Assembly (NCBI GenBank): GCA_017442315.1
Contig: JAFRZX010000052.1
Location: 44,571-108,570, forward strand
Reading direction: 5' to 3'
DNA from: Bacteroidales bacterium
Lineage (GTDB): Bacteria; Bacteroidota; Bacteroidia; Bacteroidales; UBA932
Length of the DNA stretch: 64,000 nt
In this document: piece after piece, positions 10,274-19,797 of the stretch
How positions within the stretch are numbered: position 1 is the stretch's first letter
Layout: each line of letters starts with the position of its first letter
The notes under the pieces: model-generated
Databases searched by the model: none
What the model was told of the DNA's origin: nothing
The model's input: the letters and a program-made list of their open reading frames with translations, nothing else
Made by a program: the position numbers and the translations under genes

Positions 10274-12736
10274 ATGAAGAAATTAGACCAGTTCATATTG
10301 AAATCGTTCATCGGACCGTTCTTCGCGATCCTTCTGGTGGTCGTTTTCATCCTTATGATGCAGTTTCTTTGGCTATATATCGACGAGCTGGTGGGTAAAG
10401 GATTAAGCTTCAAGGTCATACTTGAGTTCCTTGGCTGGGGAAGCGCAACTCTTCTCCCATTGTCACTGCCTCTTGCGACTCTTCTGGCTTCAATGATGAC
10501 ATTAGGAACCCTCGGTGAGAACAATGAACTGTTGGCAATCAAAGCTGCAGGCATTTCTCTGCAGAGGGTGCTCATTCCCCTTGGGATTTCATGCGGAATA
10601 ATAAGTGTCGGAGCATTCTTCATTTCAAACGACCTTATTCCAGTCGCTTACAACAAGATATATACTCTTCGTGATGATATAGGAAGAACTAAGGAAGAAA
10701 TCAAAATTCCTACCGGCACTTTCTACAGCGGCATCGAAGGATACATACTCAGAGTCGACGACAGAAATGACGAGAGTGGAATGATGCACGGGGTGATGGT
10801 ATATAATCACACCAAGAACAAAGGCAACACAAGCCTTACCCTGGCAGATTCCGCCCAGATGAAGATGTCCAAGGACAAGAGCTATCTTACATTCGTGCTC
10901 TTTGATGGATCCAATTATGAAGAGACCAACAACAAAAAATACCGGGACACCACGCTGCAGCTCCAGAAGATAGACTTCCACAGACAGGAACTCATAATTC
11001 CGCTGGAAAACTATGCATTCCAGAAATCGGATTCAAGCCGTTTCAACGATCAGGTGAAATCAATGAACCTGGACCAGCTGTACCATGGACAGGATTCCAT
11101 AGGAGCGCTGAACACAGCCGGAAAACTCCGCAACATAGAATCCATAAAGACCAGCAGGACATTGCGTTACAACAGTCAGCTGGACACCTTGTCAAAACGA
11201 CGCCCGACATCTCCGTTCATACCGGAAGACAGACAGACCTGGAAAGACATCAAAGACGAAATCAAGGCACTGGAAAAAGCAAAAAGCAATGCTGACGAAC
11301 TTCAGAACACATTGAACACCTACGCCAGGGAACGTTTCCACCACACATTCACGTTAAGGCTTATCGATATCGAAATACTGAAGAAATTCGCTCTGTCCAT
11401 CGCCTGTCTGATATTCTTCTTTATCGGAGCTCCGCTAGGTGCCCTCATACGCAAAGGTGGATTAGGAACTCCAGCCATCATATCCGTATTGTTTTTCGTA
11501 GTATATTGGGTAATAGACATATCAGGAACAAAGCTGGCAAGAGACGGAGCTGTGGGAGCATTCCATGGCGTATTCATTTCCAGCTACATCCTCCTCCCGA
11601 CAGGACTTTATCTTACATGGAAAGCCATCAATGATGCTTCACTGTTCAGCATGGATGCCATCAAGTCCGGAATCAGGAAAATAAAGGCAAAAATCATGGG
11701 TACATTCAAGAAAACCCGCATAGTCTACATGGGCACACCGGAATTTGCTGTAGCTCCTCTGGATGCCCTCATCAGAAACGGATACAAGATTGTAGGGGTG
11801 GTTACTGTAGCAGACAAAGCCAGCGGACGCGGTCTGAAGGTAAACGAAAGCGCAGTAAAGAAATATGCAGTAGAACATGGAATTCCGATACTGCAGCCCG
11901 TTTCTCTAAAAGATCCCGAATTCATTGAAGCCCTGAAGTCATGGAAACCGGATCTTGCAGTGGTGGTGGCATTCCGGATGCTACCTAAGATAGTATGGGA
12001 AATCCCACGTCTGGGTACATTCAATCTTCACGCAGCACTTCTTCCTCAATACCGTGGTGCAGCTCCTATCAACTGGGCCGTGATCAATGGTGACAAGAAC
12101 ACGGGCGTGACGACATTCATGATTGATGACGGTATGGACACAGGCCATATCATGTATCGTGAGCAATGTATGATAGGACCTGACGAGACTGTAGGAGAAG
12201 TACATGACAAACTCATGGAAGCAGGAGCACACCTCGTAGTACAGACCGTTGAAGCCATAATAGAAGGCAACGTGGAAATGAGGGTACAGCGAAGCTTTAT
12301 CCAAGGCTCTGAAATACTCCGTCCTGCCCCTAAGATCACAAGAGAACTTTGTCATATCGACTGGAACGGAAAGACCAGACACATATATAACCTCATACGC
12401 GGTCTAAGCCCATATCCTGGAGCATTCACCGAACTGATCAGGAATGGAAAATCGACTCAGATGAAGATATTCTCTGCAACAAAGATTACTGGGGAGGAAT
12501 ATGCACAAATGCTTGCTGAATGCGGCATGGACAAGGCTGCTGCAGGAACAATTCTTTCTGACGGAAAGAGTTATCTGGCGATAGCCACTGCAGACGGAGC
12601 CATATCCATAAAGTCAATGCAGCTGGCCGGAAAGAAGAGGATGGACGTCAAGGACTTCCTCATAGGTTTCAGAGATCCTGCAGTTTACACAACATCTGAA
12701 GGAACATCATCCAACATAACAGGCAAACATGCATAA
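10274..12736 (+). CDS. Fused LptF/LptG-type permease and methionyl-tRNA formyltransferase
   Basis: One uninterrupted frame of 820 codons joins two normally separate proteins. Residues 1 to about 470 are an LptF/LptG (YjgP/YjgQ) permease: an N-terminal helix group (LDQFILKSFIGPF), a periplasmic beta domain and three helices near 380-460. Residues 475-820 are a complete Fmt with GTPEFAV, NLHAALLPQYRGAAPI and the C-terminal tRNA-binding domain. Fmt formylates initiator Met-tRNA; LptF/G extracts LPS from the inner membrane. ATG 10274 fits the family start better than a TTG at 10208. An in-frame ATG (11696-11698) sits at the junction, preceded by a purine-rich stretch, so internal initiation could also release free Fmt. 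No other fmt is in the window. The thiN start overlaps its end. Confidence 0.88.
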   Translation: MKKLDQFILKSFIGPFFAILLVVVFILMMQFLWLYIDELVGKGLSFKVILEFLGWGSATLLPLSLPLATLLASMMTLGTLGENNELLAIKAAGISLQRVLIPLGISCGIISVGAFFISNDLIPVAYNKIYTLRDDIGRTKEEIKIPTGTFYSGIEGYILRVDDRNDESGMMHGVMVYNHTKNKGNTSLTLADSAQMKMSKDKSYLTFVLFDGSNYEETNNKKYRDTTLQLQKIDFHRQELIIPLENYAFQKSDSSRFNDQVKSMNLDQLYHGQDSIGALNTAGKLRNIESIKTSRTLRYNSQLDTLSKRRPTSPFIPEDRQTWKDIKDEIKALEKAKSNADELQNTLNTYARERFHHTFTLRLIDIEILKKFALSIACLIFFFIGAPLGALIRKGGLGTPAIISVLFFVVYWVIDISGTKLARDGAVGAFHGVFISSYILLPTGLYLTWKAINDASLFSMDAIKSGIRKIKAKIMGTFKKTRIVYMGTPEFAVAPLDALIRNGYKIVGVVTVADKASGRGLKVNESAVKKYAVEHGIPILQPVSLKDPEFIEALKSWKPDLAVVVAFRMLPKIVWEIPRLGTFNLHAALLPQYRGAAPINWAVINGDKNTGVTTFMIDDGMDTGHIMYREQCMIGPDETVGEVHDKLMEAGAHLVVQTVEAIIEGNVEMRVQRSFIQGSEILRPAPKITRELCHIDWNGKTRHIYNLIRGLSPYPGAFTELIRNGKSTQMKIFSATKITGEEYAQMLAECGMDKAAAGTILSDGKSYLAIATADGAISIKSMQLAGKKRMDVKDFLIGFRDPAVYTTSEGTSSNITGKHA

Positions 12737-13394
12737 AAAGGTTGTCATAATCGGTGACGGATGCTTTCCGAAAAAGGAATATCCCAGATATCTGATACGT
12801 ACGGCAGATGTCATCATATGCTGTGACGGAGCTTTCAACAAGTACATGCGTAACTGTAACTCCTTATTCGGGACTGAAAGGCTCCCGGACGCTGTCATAG
12901 GAGACATTGACTCACTATCCGAAAGCGCACGACGAAAATATCAGGATATAATCATCCACATCGATGAACAGGAAAACAACGATCAGACAAAAGCCTTTAC
13001 CTGGGCTCTCGAAAACATCGAAGACATCAGTGATATACATATCCTTGGAGCAACAGGACAACGTGAAGACCACACCATAGGCAACATCTCGCTCCTGATG
13101 GAATATGCACGCCGGTTCAATACTGAAGCAAGAGGCATAAATGTGGAAATGGTATCTGATTTCAGTACAATCTTCGCAGTCACAGACTCAATAGAATTGA
13201 ATTGCGGCACAGGTCGAAGCATATCCGTCATTTCTCCAGACAACTCATTGAAGATAAAGTCGTCCGGTCTTGAATGGCCTACAGACGATGTAGTGTTTGA
13301 CAACTGGTGGAAAGCAACTCTCAACAAAGCCTGTTCCGACACTGTAAAACTGGAATTCAGTCACAGGTCTATTGCTATAATCATAATGAATTAA
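12729..13394 (+). CDS. thiN: Thiamine diphosphokinase
   Basis: The product is 221 residues. Family motifs are in order: CCDGA, the catalytic GDIDS, a NDQTKA segment (the usual form is D-x-T-D/K) and GATGQREDH. It converts thiamine to thiamine pyrophosphate with ATP in the cytoplasm. The start overlaps the end of the Fmt domain by 8 bp, so the two are probably translationally coupled. No TPP riboswitch is seen nearby, consistent with a salvage role. Confidence 0.9.
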   Translation: MHKKVVIIGDGCFPKKEYPRYLIRTADVIICCDGAFNKYMRNCNSLFGTERLPDAVIGDIDSLSESARRKYQDIIIHIDEQENNDQTKAFTWALENIEDISDIHILGATGQREDHTIGNISLLMEYARRFNTEARGINVEMVSDFSTIFAVTDSIELNCGTGRSISVISPDNSLKIKSSGLEWPTDDVVFDNWWKATLNKACSDTVKLEFSHRSIAIIIMN

Positions 13395-13438
13395 AGGCAT
13401 TTTAGATAAATTTATTAGGAAAATACCGACAAAAAGCA

Positions 13439-13446
13439 TAAATTTG
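13439..13446 (+). promoter_or_regulatory. -7 promoter element for ilvA-ilvE
   Basis: TAAATTTG fits TAnnTTTG, with 22 bases to the ilvA ATG. No strong -33 box was found. It suggests that ilvA-ilvE can be transcribed separately from thiN. Confidence 0.5.
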
Positions 13447-13468
13447 AAACAAATCCGATTCAACAGAA

Positions 13469-14728
13469 ATGGACACGACAAAATACTTTCCGACTATCGA
13501 AGCGATAGGAAATGCCTCCAAGGTCCTCGGCGAGATCCTTGAGGCTACACCATTTCAGAAGAACAACAATCTCTCAGACATCTACAATGCTGAGATCTAT
13601 CTCAAAAGAGAAGACCTTCAGATGGTAAGGTCATACAAGATCAGAGGAGCATACAACAAGATCAGATCCATCGATCCCGAATCAATGCAGAACGGCATTG
13701 TGTGCGCCAGTGCAGGAAATCACGCCCAGGGAGTAGCATTCTCCTGCAATAAGCTCAAGATAATGGGATCCATATTCATGCCGACTACTACACCGAAGCA
13801 GAAGATCGAACAAGTCCGTATGTTCGGCAAGGAATACATTGAGATAATCCTCACAGGAGACACCTTTGATGCGGCAAATGCAGCAGCCATAGAATACGCA
13901 CAACAGCACGAGAAGACATTCATACCGCCATTCGATGATCCTAAGGTCATAGAAGGGCAAGGTACCATAGGAAAAGAGATCCTGGAGCAGACAAAAGTCG
14001 AGCTCGACTATATATTCGTACCGATAGGGGGAGGCGGACTTGCCTCAGGACTAGGCTCATATATCAAGCAGATGTCACCGAAGACAAAGATCATAGGTGT
14101 AGAGCCGGGCGGTGCGCCATGCATGAAAGCTGCGATAGATGCCGGTCATGTAGTGGAACTTGAAGAAATAGACAAATTCGTTGACGGAGCCGCAGTAAAA
14201 AGAGCCGGCAACCACACTTACGAAATATGCAAGGAGGTGCTTGATGATATTGTCGTTGTTCCAGAAGGAGCAGTATGCACGACCATCATCCATATGTACA
14301 ACAAGAGCGCGATTGTAGTCGAACCGGCAGGAGCTCTTGCGGCAGCAGCCCTCCGCTTCTATGCAGACAAGATAAAAGGCAAAAATGTAGCATGCATTGT
14401 CAGCGGCAGCAACAATGACATCATAAGGATGGAGGAGATTCGGGAGAAATCGCTGATATATGAAGGTCTGAAGCATTATTTCATCGTCAATTTTCCTCAG
14501 AAATCAGGTGCCATCGTTTCATTCATCCAGGATGTCATCGGTCCTACAGACGATCTCGTCCACATCCAGTATATAAAGAAAACCAACAAGAACTTCGGAC
14601 CGGCTCTGATCGGTATAGAACTCGCGACAAAAGAGAATTTCGAGCCGCTGATCAAACGGTTGAATGAACACGGAATATCCTACGAATACATCAACGAGAA
14701 CAACCAATTGTTTGAAATACTAATCTGA
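13469..14728 (+). CDS. ilvA: Threonine ammonia-lyase (threonine dehydratase)
   Basis: The product is 419 residues. The PLP lysine lies in RSYKIRGAYNK, the substrate loop is SAGNHAQG and the phosphate-binding loop is GGGGLASGLG. The C-terminal ~85 residues form an ACT-like regulatory domain (HYFIVNFPQKSGA). It deaminates threonine to 2-oxobutyrate, the first step to isoleucine. The single short regulatory domain is the form common in this phylum; feedback control by isoleucine is likely but not shown by sequence. It is 6 bp upstream of ilvE. Confidence 0.95.
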   Translation: MDTTKYFPTIEAIGNASKVLGEILEATPFQKNNNLSDIYNAEIYLKREDLQMVRSYKIRGAYNKIRSIDPESMQNGIVCASAGNHAQGVAFSCNKLKIMGSIFMPTTTPKQKIEQVRMFGKEYIEIILTGDTFDAANAAAIEYAQQHEKTFIPPFDDPKVIEGQGTIGKEILEQTKVELDYIFVPIGGGGLASGLGSYIKQMSPKTKIIGVEPGGAPCMKAAIDAGHVVELEEIDKFVDGAAVKRAGNHTYEICKEVLDDIVVVPEGAVCTTIIHMYNKSAIVVEPAGALAAAALRFYADKIKGKNVACIVSGSNNDIIRMEEIREKSLIYEGLKHYFIVNFPQKSGAIVSFIQDVIGPTDDLVHIQYIKKTNKNFGPALIGIELATKENFEPLIKRLNEHGISYEYINENNQLFEILI

Positions 14729-14734
14729 TATATC

Positions 14735-15769
14735 ATGAGCAAAATCGACTGGAGTAAACTCACATTTTCCTACACTAAGACGAACACAATCCTCAAAACC
14801 ACATTCAGAGATGGAGCATGGACACCAGTAGAAAGTCTTACCGATGACTATCTCAGTATCAGTTCCTTCTCCGGAGCACTCCATTATGCAATCGAATGCT
14901 TTGAAGGTCTTAAAGCCTTTAGAGGCAAAGACGGACGCATCAGGCTCTTCAGACCGGAAGAGAATGCATTGCGTCTGAGAAGATCTGCAGAATACTTAGG
15001 CATAGAGGCCCCTTCAGTTGAAATGTTTGTAGATCTATGCAAAAGAGCTGTAATGGAGAACATTGAGTTCGTCCCACCGTTTGAAGAGGCAGGAGCATCA
15101 CTTTATATCCGTCCTACGCTGATCGGAACCAATCCTCAGTTAGGAGTCCAGTCATCAAAGGAAAGCACATTCCTCATCCTGTGTTCTCCTGTAGGAGCAT
15201 ACGTTGGAGGTGCATTAGATGCCGTAGACGTTGTCATTGCCCGGAACTATGACAGAGCTGCTCCAAACGGTTCAGGTTCATACAAAGTAGGTGGCAATTA
15301 TGCTTGTTCTCTACGTTCATTGAACATTGCACACGAATTAGGATACAAAGCTGTGCTCTACCTTGACCCTGCGACAAAGACTCATATTGACGAGTTCAAC
15401 TCATCAAACTTCTTTGCAATAAAGGGTAACAGCTACATAACACCTAAATCTGAATCAATACTGCCATCAATTACCAACAAGTCGCTCGAACAGGTTGCTG
15501 CTCATCTCGGCATGCAGGTGGAAAGAAGACCTGTACCGGTTGAGGAACTCAGCACTTTTGATGAGGTCGGAGAATGCGGTACTGCCGTAGTGATCACACC
15601 TGTACACAAACTAGTAGACAAACCTTTCCTCGAATCAGATCAGGAAACGGTCTACACATTCGGAGACGGACAGTGCGGTCCTAAATCCCTCAAGCTTTAC
15701 AACTACATCAAAGCCATACAGAGAGGTGAAATTGAAGACATCTTCAACTGGAACGTATTCGTAGACTGA
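14735..15769 (+). CDS. ilvE: Branched-chain amino acid aminotransferase
   Basis: The product is 344 residues and belongs to fold-type IV PLP enzymes. The region GSGSYKVGGNYA contains the PLP lysine, and ECFEGLKAFRG and YIRPTLIG are typical of BCAT group II. It performs the last transamination to leucine, isoleucine and valine, or the reverse step. Its pairing with ilvA supports isoleucine synthesis. A clear terminator hairpin follows 45 bp after the stop. Confidence 0.95.
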   Translation: MSKIDWSKLTFSYTKTNTILKTTFRDGAWTPVESLTDDYLSISSFSGALHYAIECFEGLKAFRGKDGRIRLFRPEENALRLRRSAEYLGIEAPSVEMFVDLCKRAVMENIEFVPPFEEAGASLYIRPTLIGTNPQLGVQSSKESTFLILCSPVGAYVGGALDAVDVVIARNYDRAAPNGSGSYKVGGNYACSLRSLNIAHELGYKAVLYLDPATKTHIDEFNSSNFFAIKGNSYITPKSESILPSITNKSLEQVAAHLGMQVERRPVPVEELSTFDEVGECGTAVVITPVHKLVDKPFLESDQETVYTFGDGQCGPKSLKLYNYIKAIQRGEIEDIFNWNVFVD

Positions 15770-15813
15770 CGGTTAAGCTCATACATGGGACCCAAGGTCC
15801 CTTGATCGGACAG

Positions 15814-15855
15814 CAAATCCCCATTAGAAAATTCTCTAACGGGGATTTGTTTCTT
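15814..15855 (+). terminator. Intrinsic terminator after ilvE
   Basis: The 9-bp outer stem CAAATCCCC/GGGGATTTG is followed by a single A-C mismatch and a 5-bp inner stem TTAGA/TCTAA with a six-base loop. The 3' side runs into TTTCTT. The core closely resembles the hairpin at 19696-19731. Confidence 0.8.
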
Positions 15856-15902
15856 AATATAATTGACTTTTGAGTCGTGCTGATATGATTATATATCAGA
15901 CA

Positions 15903-16994
15903 TCATTTAGGTGCTATCCTGTAAAGGAAGGCTGCAATAATAGCAAACACCACGTTCGGAAGCCACAGAGCAATCGCAGGTGGAAGAGCCCCGGTATGAA
16001 CGAACATCTGACTGAAGCGTAGGAAGAGGATATACGTAAATGCCAATGCAATTCCGATACCGATGTTCCAACCGATTCCACCCCTGCGCTTCTTTGATGA
16101 AAGAGCTACGCCCATTATGGTCAGGATAAACGCTGAAAACGGCAAGGCAAAACGGGTGTTCTTTTCTATCAGAGCAAACTTCACATTGGCATCTCCACGC
16201 ATATTCTGCGTATCTATCAACTGATTCAACTCATTATATGTCAATGTCTCAACTGTCTTTTCCGTAAGGTAAAAATCCTTTGGAGAAAGATCTATGAGAG
16301 TATCAAGCTGCCTACCGCTACGGACAGCATCGCTGAGATCTTCCTTATAGTCCCGGATAAAATATTTCTTCAGTTTCCATCTACCGCTTGTGGTATCGTA
16401 TACAGCAGATTCTGCAGATATCTTGGAAACTAGGACATTGTCTTCTATCTTCTCTAACGTAAACCGGTACGCAGTGTTGTTCCATGAACTGAAAGACTCG
16501 GCAAACACGAACTCACCCGGAGATATCTGATAGTGGACATTACGTCCGACACTCTTATATCTTGTCTTGATGTACTGATTCTCAAAGTCAAGTCTTGTCT
16601 TGTTAGCTTCCGGAATTACAAACAGATTAAGACATAATGACAAGGCGGCAATCAGAGTGGCAGAAAAAATATACGGAACCATCATCCTATGGAAACTGAT
16701 TCCACATGAGAGTATGGCTACGATTTCAGAATCAGAAGCCATCTTGGATGTGAAGAATATCACCGTAATGAATACAAACAGCGGACTGAACATATTCATG
16801 AAATACGGGACAAAATTCACATAGTAATCAAATATGATAGCTTTCAGCGGAGCTTCCTTGCTAACGAAGTCATCTATCTTTTCACTTATGTCAAATATGA
16901 TGACAATGCCGATGATAAGTATCAACGCCACAAAGAATGTCGTTATGAACTTCTTGACGATATATACGTCCAGCTTTCTTGGTCTGAGATCCAT
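15903..16994 (-). CDS. lptG: LptF/LptG family permease (LptG-like)
   Basis: The product is 363 residues with three N-terminal membrane helices (about 15-35, 60-85, 100-120), a periplasmic beta-rich domain and three C-terminal helices. This is the LptF/G plan, and this member is shorter than the one fused to Fmt. Together the two would form the permease pair of the LptB2FG LPS extractor. It starts 1 bp after tgt, an arrangement conserved in Bacteroidota. Which copy is F and which is G is inferred from that neighbourhood. Confidence 0.85.
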   Translation of the reverse strand: MDLRPRKLDVYIVKKFITTFFVALILIIGIVIIFDISEKIDDFVSKEAPLKAIIFDYYVNFVPYFMNMFSPLFVFITVIFFTSKMASDSEIVAILSCGISFHRMMVPYIFSATLIAALSLCLNLFVIPEANKTRLDFENQYIKTRYKSVGRNVHYQISPGEFVFAESFSSWNNTAYRFTLEKIEDNVLVSKISAESAVYDTTSGRWKLKKYFIRDYKEDLSDAVRSGRQLDTLIDLSPKDFYLTEKTVETLTYNELNQLIDTQNMRGDANVKFALIEKNTRFALPFSAFILTIMGVALSSKKRRGGIGWNIGIGIALAFTYILFLRFSQMFVHTGALPPAIALWLPNVVFAIIAAFLYRIAPK

Positions 16995-16995
16995 A

Positions 16996-18126
16996 TTATA
17001 GTCTTGTTGTTATTTTACGGACTGTCTCATCTTTCCATGCCTTGAAATCACCCTGACGGATATGTTTCCTGGCTTCCCGTACAAGATCGAGATAGAATGC
17101 AAGATTATGTTCACTGGCAATCTGCCCGGCAAAGATTTCTCCTGCCACAAAAAGATGACGGAGATAAGCCCTTGTATATGTGCTGTCGACAAATGACGTT
17201 CCCTTAGGGTCCAGAGGCGAAAAGTCATCAGCCCATTTCTTATTCTTTATGTTTATGATGCCATCCCATGTGAAGAGCATTCCGTTACGTCCGTTTCTGG
17301 TCGGCATGACACAATCAAACATATCCACTCCCCTTGCAATACCTTCCAGAATGTTTGCCGGCGTTCCTACTCCCATCAGATAACGAGGCTTGTCTTCCGG
17401 AAGCATAGGGCACACAACCTCAAGCATCTCATACATCTTCTCCGTCGGCTCACCCACTGCAAGACCTCCAATCGCATATCCTTCCCTATCCAAGGCCGCT
17501 GCATGATCAACAGCTGCACGCCGAAGATCCGGATATACACAGCCCTGTATTATAGGGAACAGTGCCTGCGAATAACCATATAGAGGTTCGGTCTCGTCAA
17601 AATGTTTCACGCATCTTTCCAGCCATCTCTGAGTAAGCGACAGAGACTTTTCAGCATAATCATATGTTGCATCACCGGGACAGCATTCGTCAAATGCCAT
17701 AACTATATCGGCTCCGATGATCCTCTGAGTATCCATATTGTTTTCAGGGGTGAAAATATGCTTGGAACCATCTATATGCGAACGGAAGATACACCCCTCA
17801 GGTGTCAGTTTTCTTATAGGACTCAGCGAAAACACTTGAAATCCGCCGCTATCGGTCAGAATAGGCCTGTCCCATGATTCAAATTCATGCAGTCCGCCTG
17901 CAGCCTTAAGCACATCGAGTCCGGGACGAAGATACAGATGATAGGTATTCCCCAAGATGATTTCTGCCTTGATATCCTCCTTCAGATCCTTGTGATATAT
18001 GCCTTTCACGGACCCTACAGTACCCACCGGCATAAAAATCGGAGTCTCAATCTGACCATGATCAGTGGTAATCACACCGCATCTTGCTGCCGACTGAGGG
18101 TCATTATGTGTCTTTACAAATTTCAT
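16996..18126 (-). CDS. tgt: tRNA-guanine transglycosylase
   Basis: ATG 18124-18126 gives 376 residues, the normal Tgt length. A longer upstream reading would overlap the promoter. Catalytic and binding motifs are present: LTDSGGFQVFSL, GGLAVGE and MPTRNGRNG. The usual CxCxxC zinc site is replaced by GTSFVDST, so three of the four zinc ligands are missing; as far as I recall this is a common state in Bacteroidota. The enzyme swaps guanine 34 for preQ1 in tRNAs with a GUN anticodon. lptG is cotranscribed. Confidence 0.95.
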   Translation of the reverse strand: MKFVKTHNDPQSAARCGVITTDHGQIETPIFMPVGTVGSVKGIYHKDLKEDIKAEIILGNTYHLYLRPGLDVLKAAGGLHEFESWDRPILTDSGGFQVFSLSPIRKLTPEGCIFRSHIDGSKHIFTPENNMDTQRIIGADIVMAFDECCPGDATYDYAEKSLSLTQRWLERCVKHFDETEPLYGYSQALFPIIQGCVYPDLRRAAVDHAAALDREGYAIGGLAVGEPTEKMYEMLEVVCPMLPEDKPRYLMGVGTPANILEGIARGVDMFDCVMPTRNGRNGMLFTWDGIINIKNKKWADDFSPLDPKGTSFVDSTYTRAYLRHLFVAGEIFAGQIASEHNLAFYLDLVREARKHIRQGDFKAWKDETVRKITTRL

Positions 18127-18144
18127 CCAAATTATTTTAACCCT

Positions 18145-18182
18145 CAAAGATAGTAACTTTTGATCAAAATCTCGTATATTTG
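18145..18182. promoter_or_regulatory. Divergent promoter pair around a 12-bp palindrome
   Basis: Minus-strand TATCTTTG (18145-18152) points to tgt, and plus-strand TATATTTG (18175-18182) points to the nucleoside transporter. Between them lies the perfect palindrome TTTTGATCAAAA (18158-18169), separated by 5 bases from each -7 box. The tgt ATG is 18 bases from its box. The palindrome could be an operator shared by both genes. Confidence 0.5.
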
Positions 18183-18343
18183 TTTCTGATATGGATGTCC
18201 CGACTTTGACAGCGACAACTACATACAGATACTGAAGACAAGTCTATGCATACCGTTGCCCATTGACATACTATGACTGAGTATCTGGAACATAGCAAGT
18301 AAAAGAAAAACACTGATAGAATAATTAACACCAATTAACAACC

Positions 18344-19627
18344 ATGAACAAATCAATCAAAACAAGGCTCATAGTGATGAATATCCTCCAATGGGCCGTA
18401 TGGGGATCATACCTCACATCCATGGGAAGCTATCTGGCTTCAGTCGGATTAGCCACACGAATAGGCATTTTCTATTCAATGCAAGGTATCGTATCCATCT
18501 TCATGCCAACCCTGATGGGTATAGTAGCCGATAAGTTCATACCAGCACAGAAGCTCCTGGGCATATGTCACGGAATAGCCGGTGCAGCTATGTTAGGAGC
18601 CGGATTTTATGGCATGACAGCCGGCAGCGAAGTAGAATTCGGCATCCTCTTCAGCCTGTACGCCCTAAGCGTCGCTTTCTACATGCCGACTATCGCCTTA
18701 TCCAACTCTGTAGCATACAAGATTCTGGAACAGAACAATTATGACACAGTAAAGGACTTTCCTCCTATCCGCGTATTCGGAACCATCGGATTCATCTGTG
18801 CCCAGCTTCTGGTCAACTTCGTAAAGAACGCTAACGGCATCCAGATACAGCACACTTCAGAGCAGTTCCTGGTTTCCGGAATAATCGGTCTGATCATGTT
18901 CGTTTACTGCTTTACACTTCCGGAATGCCCTTGCAGCACGACTTCCGGAGCAGGACAGAGCTTGAGCGAACGTTTCGGTCTGAATGCATTTTCTCTATTC
19001 AAGGATAGACAGATGGCTATTTTCTTCATCTTCTCTATGCTTCTCGGTGTAGCACTTCAGATAACAAACGGTTTTGCAAATCCATTCATCTCGCATTTTT
19101 CTGATGTTCCGGCATTCGAGCACACATGGGGAGCACGTAATGCAAATGCCCTTATATCCATATCTCAGGTATCTGAAACTCTTGGCATTCTCCTGATACC
19201 CGTTGCAATGAAACTGTTCGGAATAAAGAAGGTAATGCTCATAGCCATGTTCGCATGGGTATTCAGATTCGGTCTTTTCGGAGCAGGTGACACTGGCACA
19301 GGAGTATGGATGCTCATACTTTCAATGCTCGTATACGGAGTTGCATTCGATTTCTTCAACATTTCAGGTTCACTATATGTAAACCAGAGGACAACATCAA
19401 AAATTCAGAACAGTGCACAAGGTCTGTTCATGCTTATGACCAACGGTATCGGAGCTACAATCGGCACACTCAGTGCACAGGCAATAGTAAACCATTTCGT
19501 TTACAATGCAGCTGAGCCGAACTGGAGTGCCGCATGGTACACATTTGCAGCATATGCACTTGTCGTAGCCATTCTATTCATGATACTATTCAAAGAGCCG
19601 CAACAGAATGAAAAGAAAATAGCATAA
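18344..19627 (+). CDS. MFS nucleoside transporter, NupG/XapB type
   Basis: The product is 427 residues with about 12 hydrophobic segments. The start (MNILQWAVWGSYLTSMGSYL) and the later PPIRVFGTIGFI segment are typical of the nucleoside:H+ symporter family. It should import nucleosides across the inner membrane. It is divergent from tgt across a shared control region, with an untranslated leader of roughly 155 bases if the TATATTTG box is used. A link to queuosine-precursor uptake is possible from that position but unproven. Confidence 0.85.
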   Translation: MNKSIKTRLIVMNILQWAVWGSYLTSMGSYLASVGLATRIGIFYSMQGIVSIFMPTLMGIVADKFIPAQKLLGICHGIAGAAMLGAGFYGMTAGSEVEFGILFSLYALSVAFYMPTIALSNSVAYKILEQNNYDTVKDFPPIRVFGTIGFICAQLLVNFVKNANGIQIQHTSEQFLVSGIIGLIMFVYCFTLPECPCSTTSGAGQSLSERFGLNAFSLFKDRQMAIFFIFSMLLGVALQITNGFANPFISHFSDVPAFEHTWGARNANALISISQVSETLGILLIPVAMKLFGIKKVMLIAMFAWVFRFGLFGAGDTGTGVWMLILSMLVYGVAFDFFNISGSLYVNQRTTSKIQNSAQGLFMLMTNGIGATIGTLSAQAIVNHFVYNAAEPNWSAAWYTFAAYALVVAILFMILFKEPQQNEKKIA

Positions 19628-19695
19628 CGGCCAAAAGGACAAAAAGTCCTATTGATAATGAGCGAAGGTGGTGAATCAGATACCCCTTCATGGAA

Positions 19696-19735
19696 AGAAT
19701 CCCCATTAGAAATTATTCTAACGGGGATTCTCTCT
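19696..19735 (+). terminator. Intrinsic terminator after the nucleoside transporter
   Basis: The 9-bp stem AGAATCCCC/GGGGATTCT is followed by an A-C mismatch and a 6-bp stem TTAGAA/TTCTAA with loop ATTA, then TCTTTATATTT. It lies 69 bases after the stop. It shares a near-identical core with the ilvE terminator. Confidence 0.75.
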
Positions 19736-19797
19736 TTATATTTAGGCTACATTCTTTGTCGTTTAATGAAAGGGCTTATACATCACCCTTCCATACA

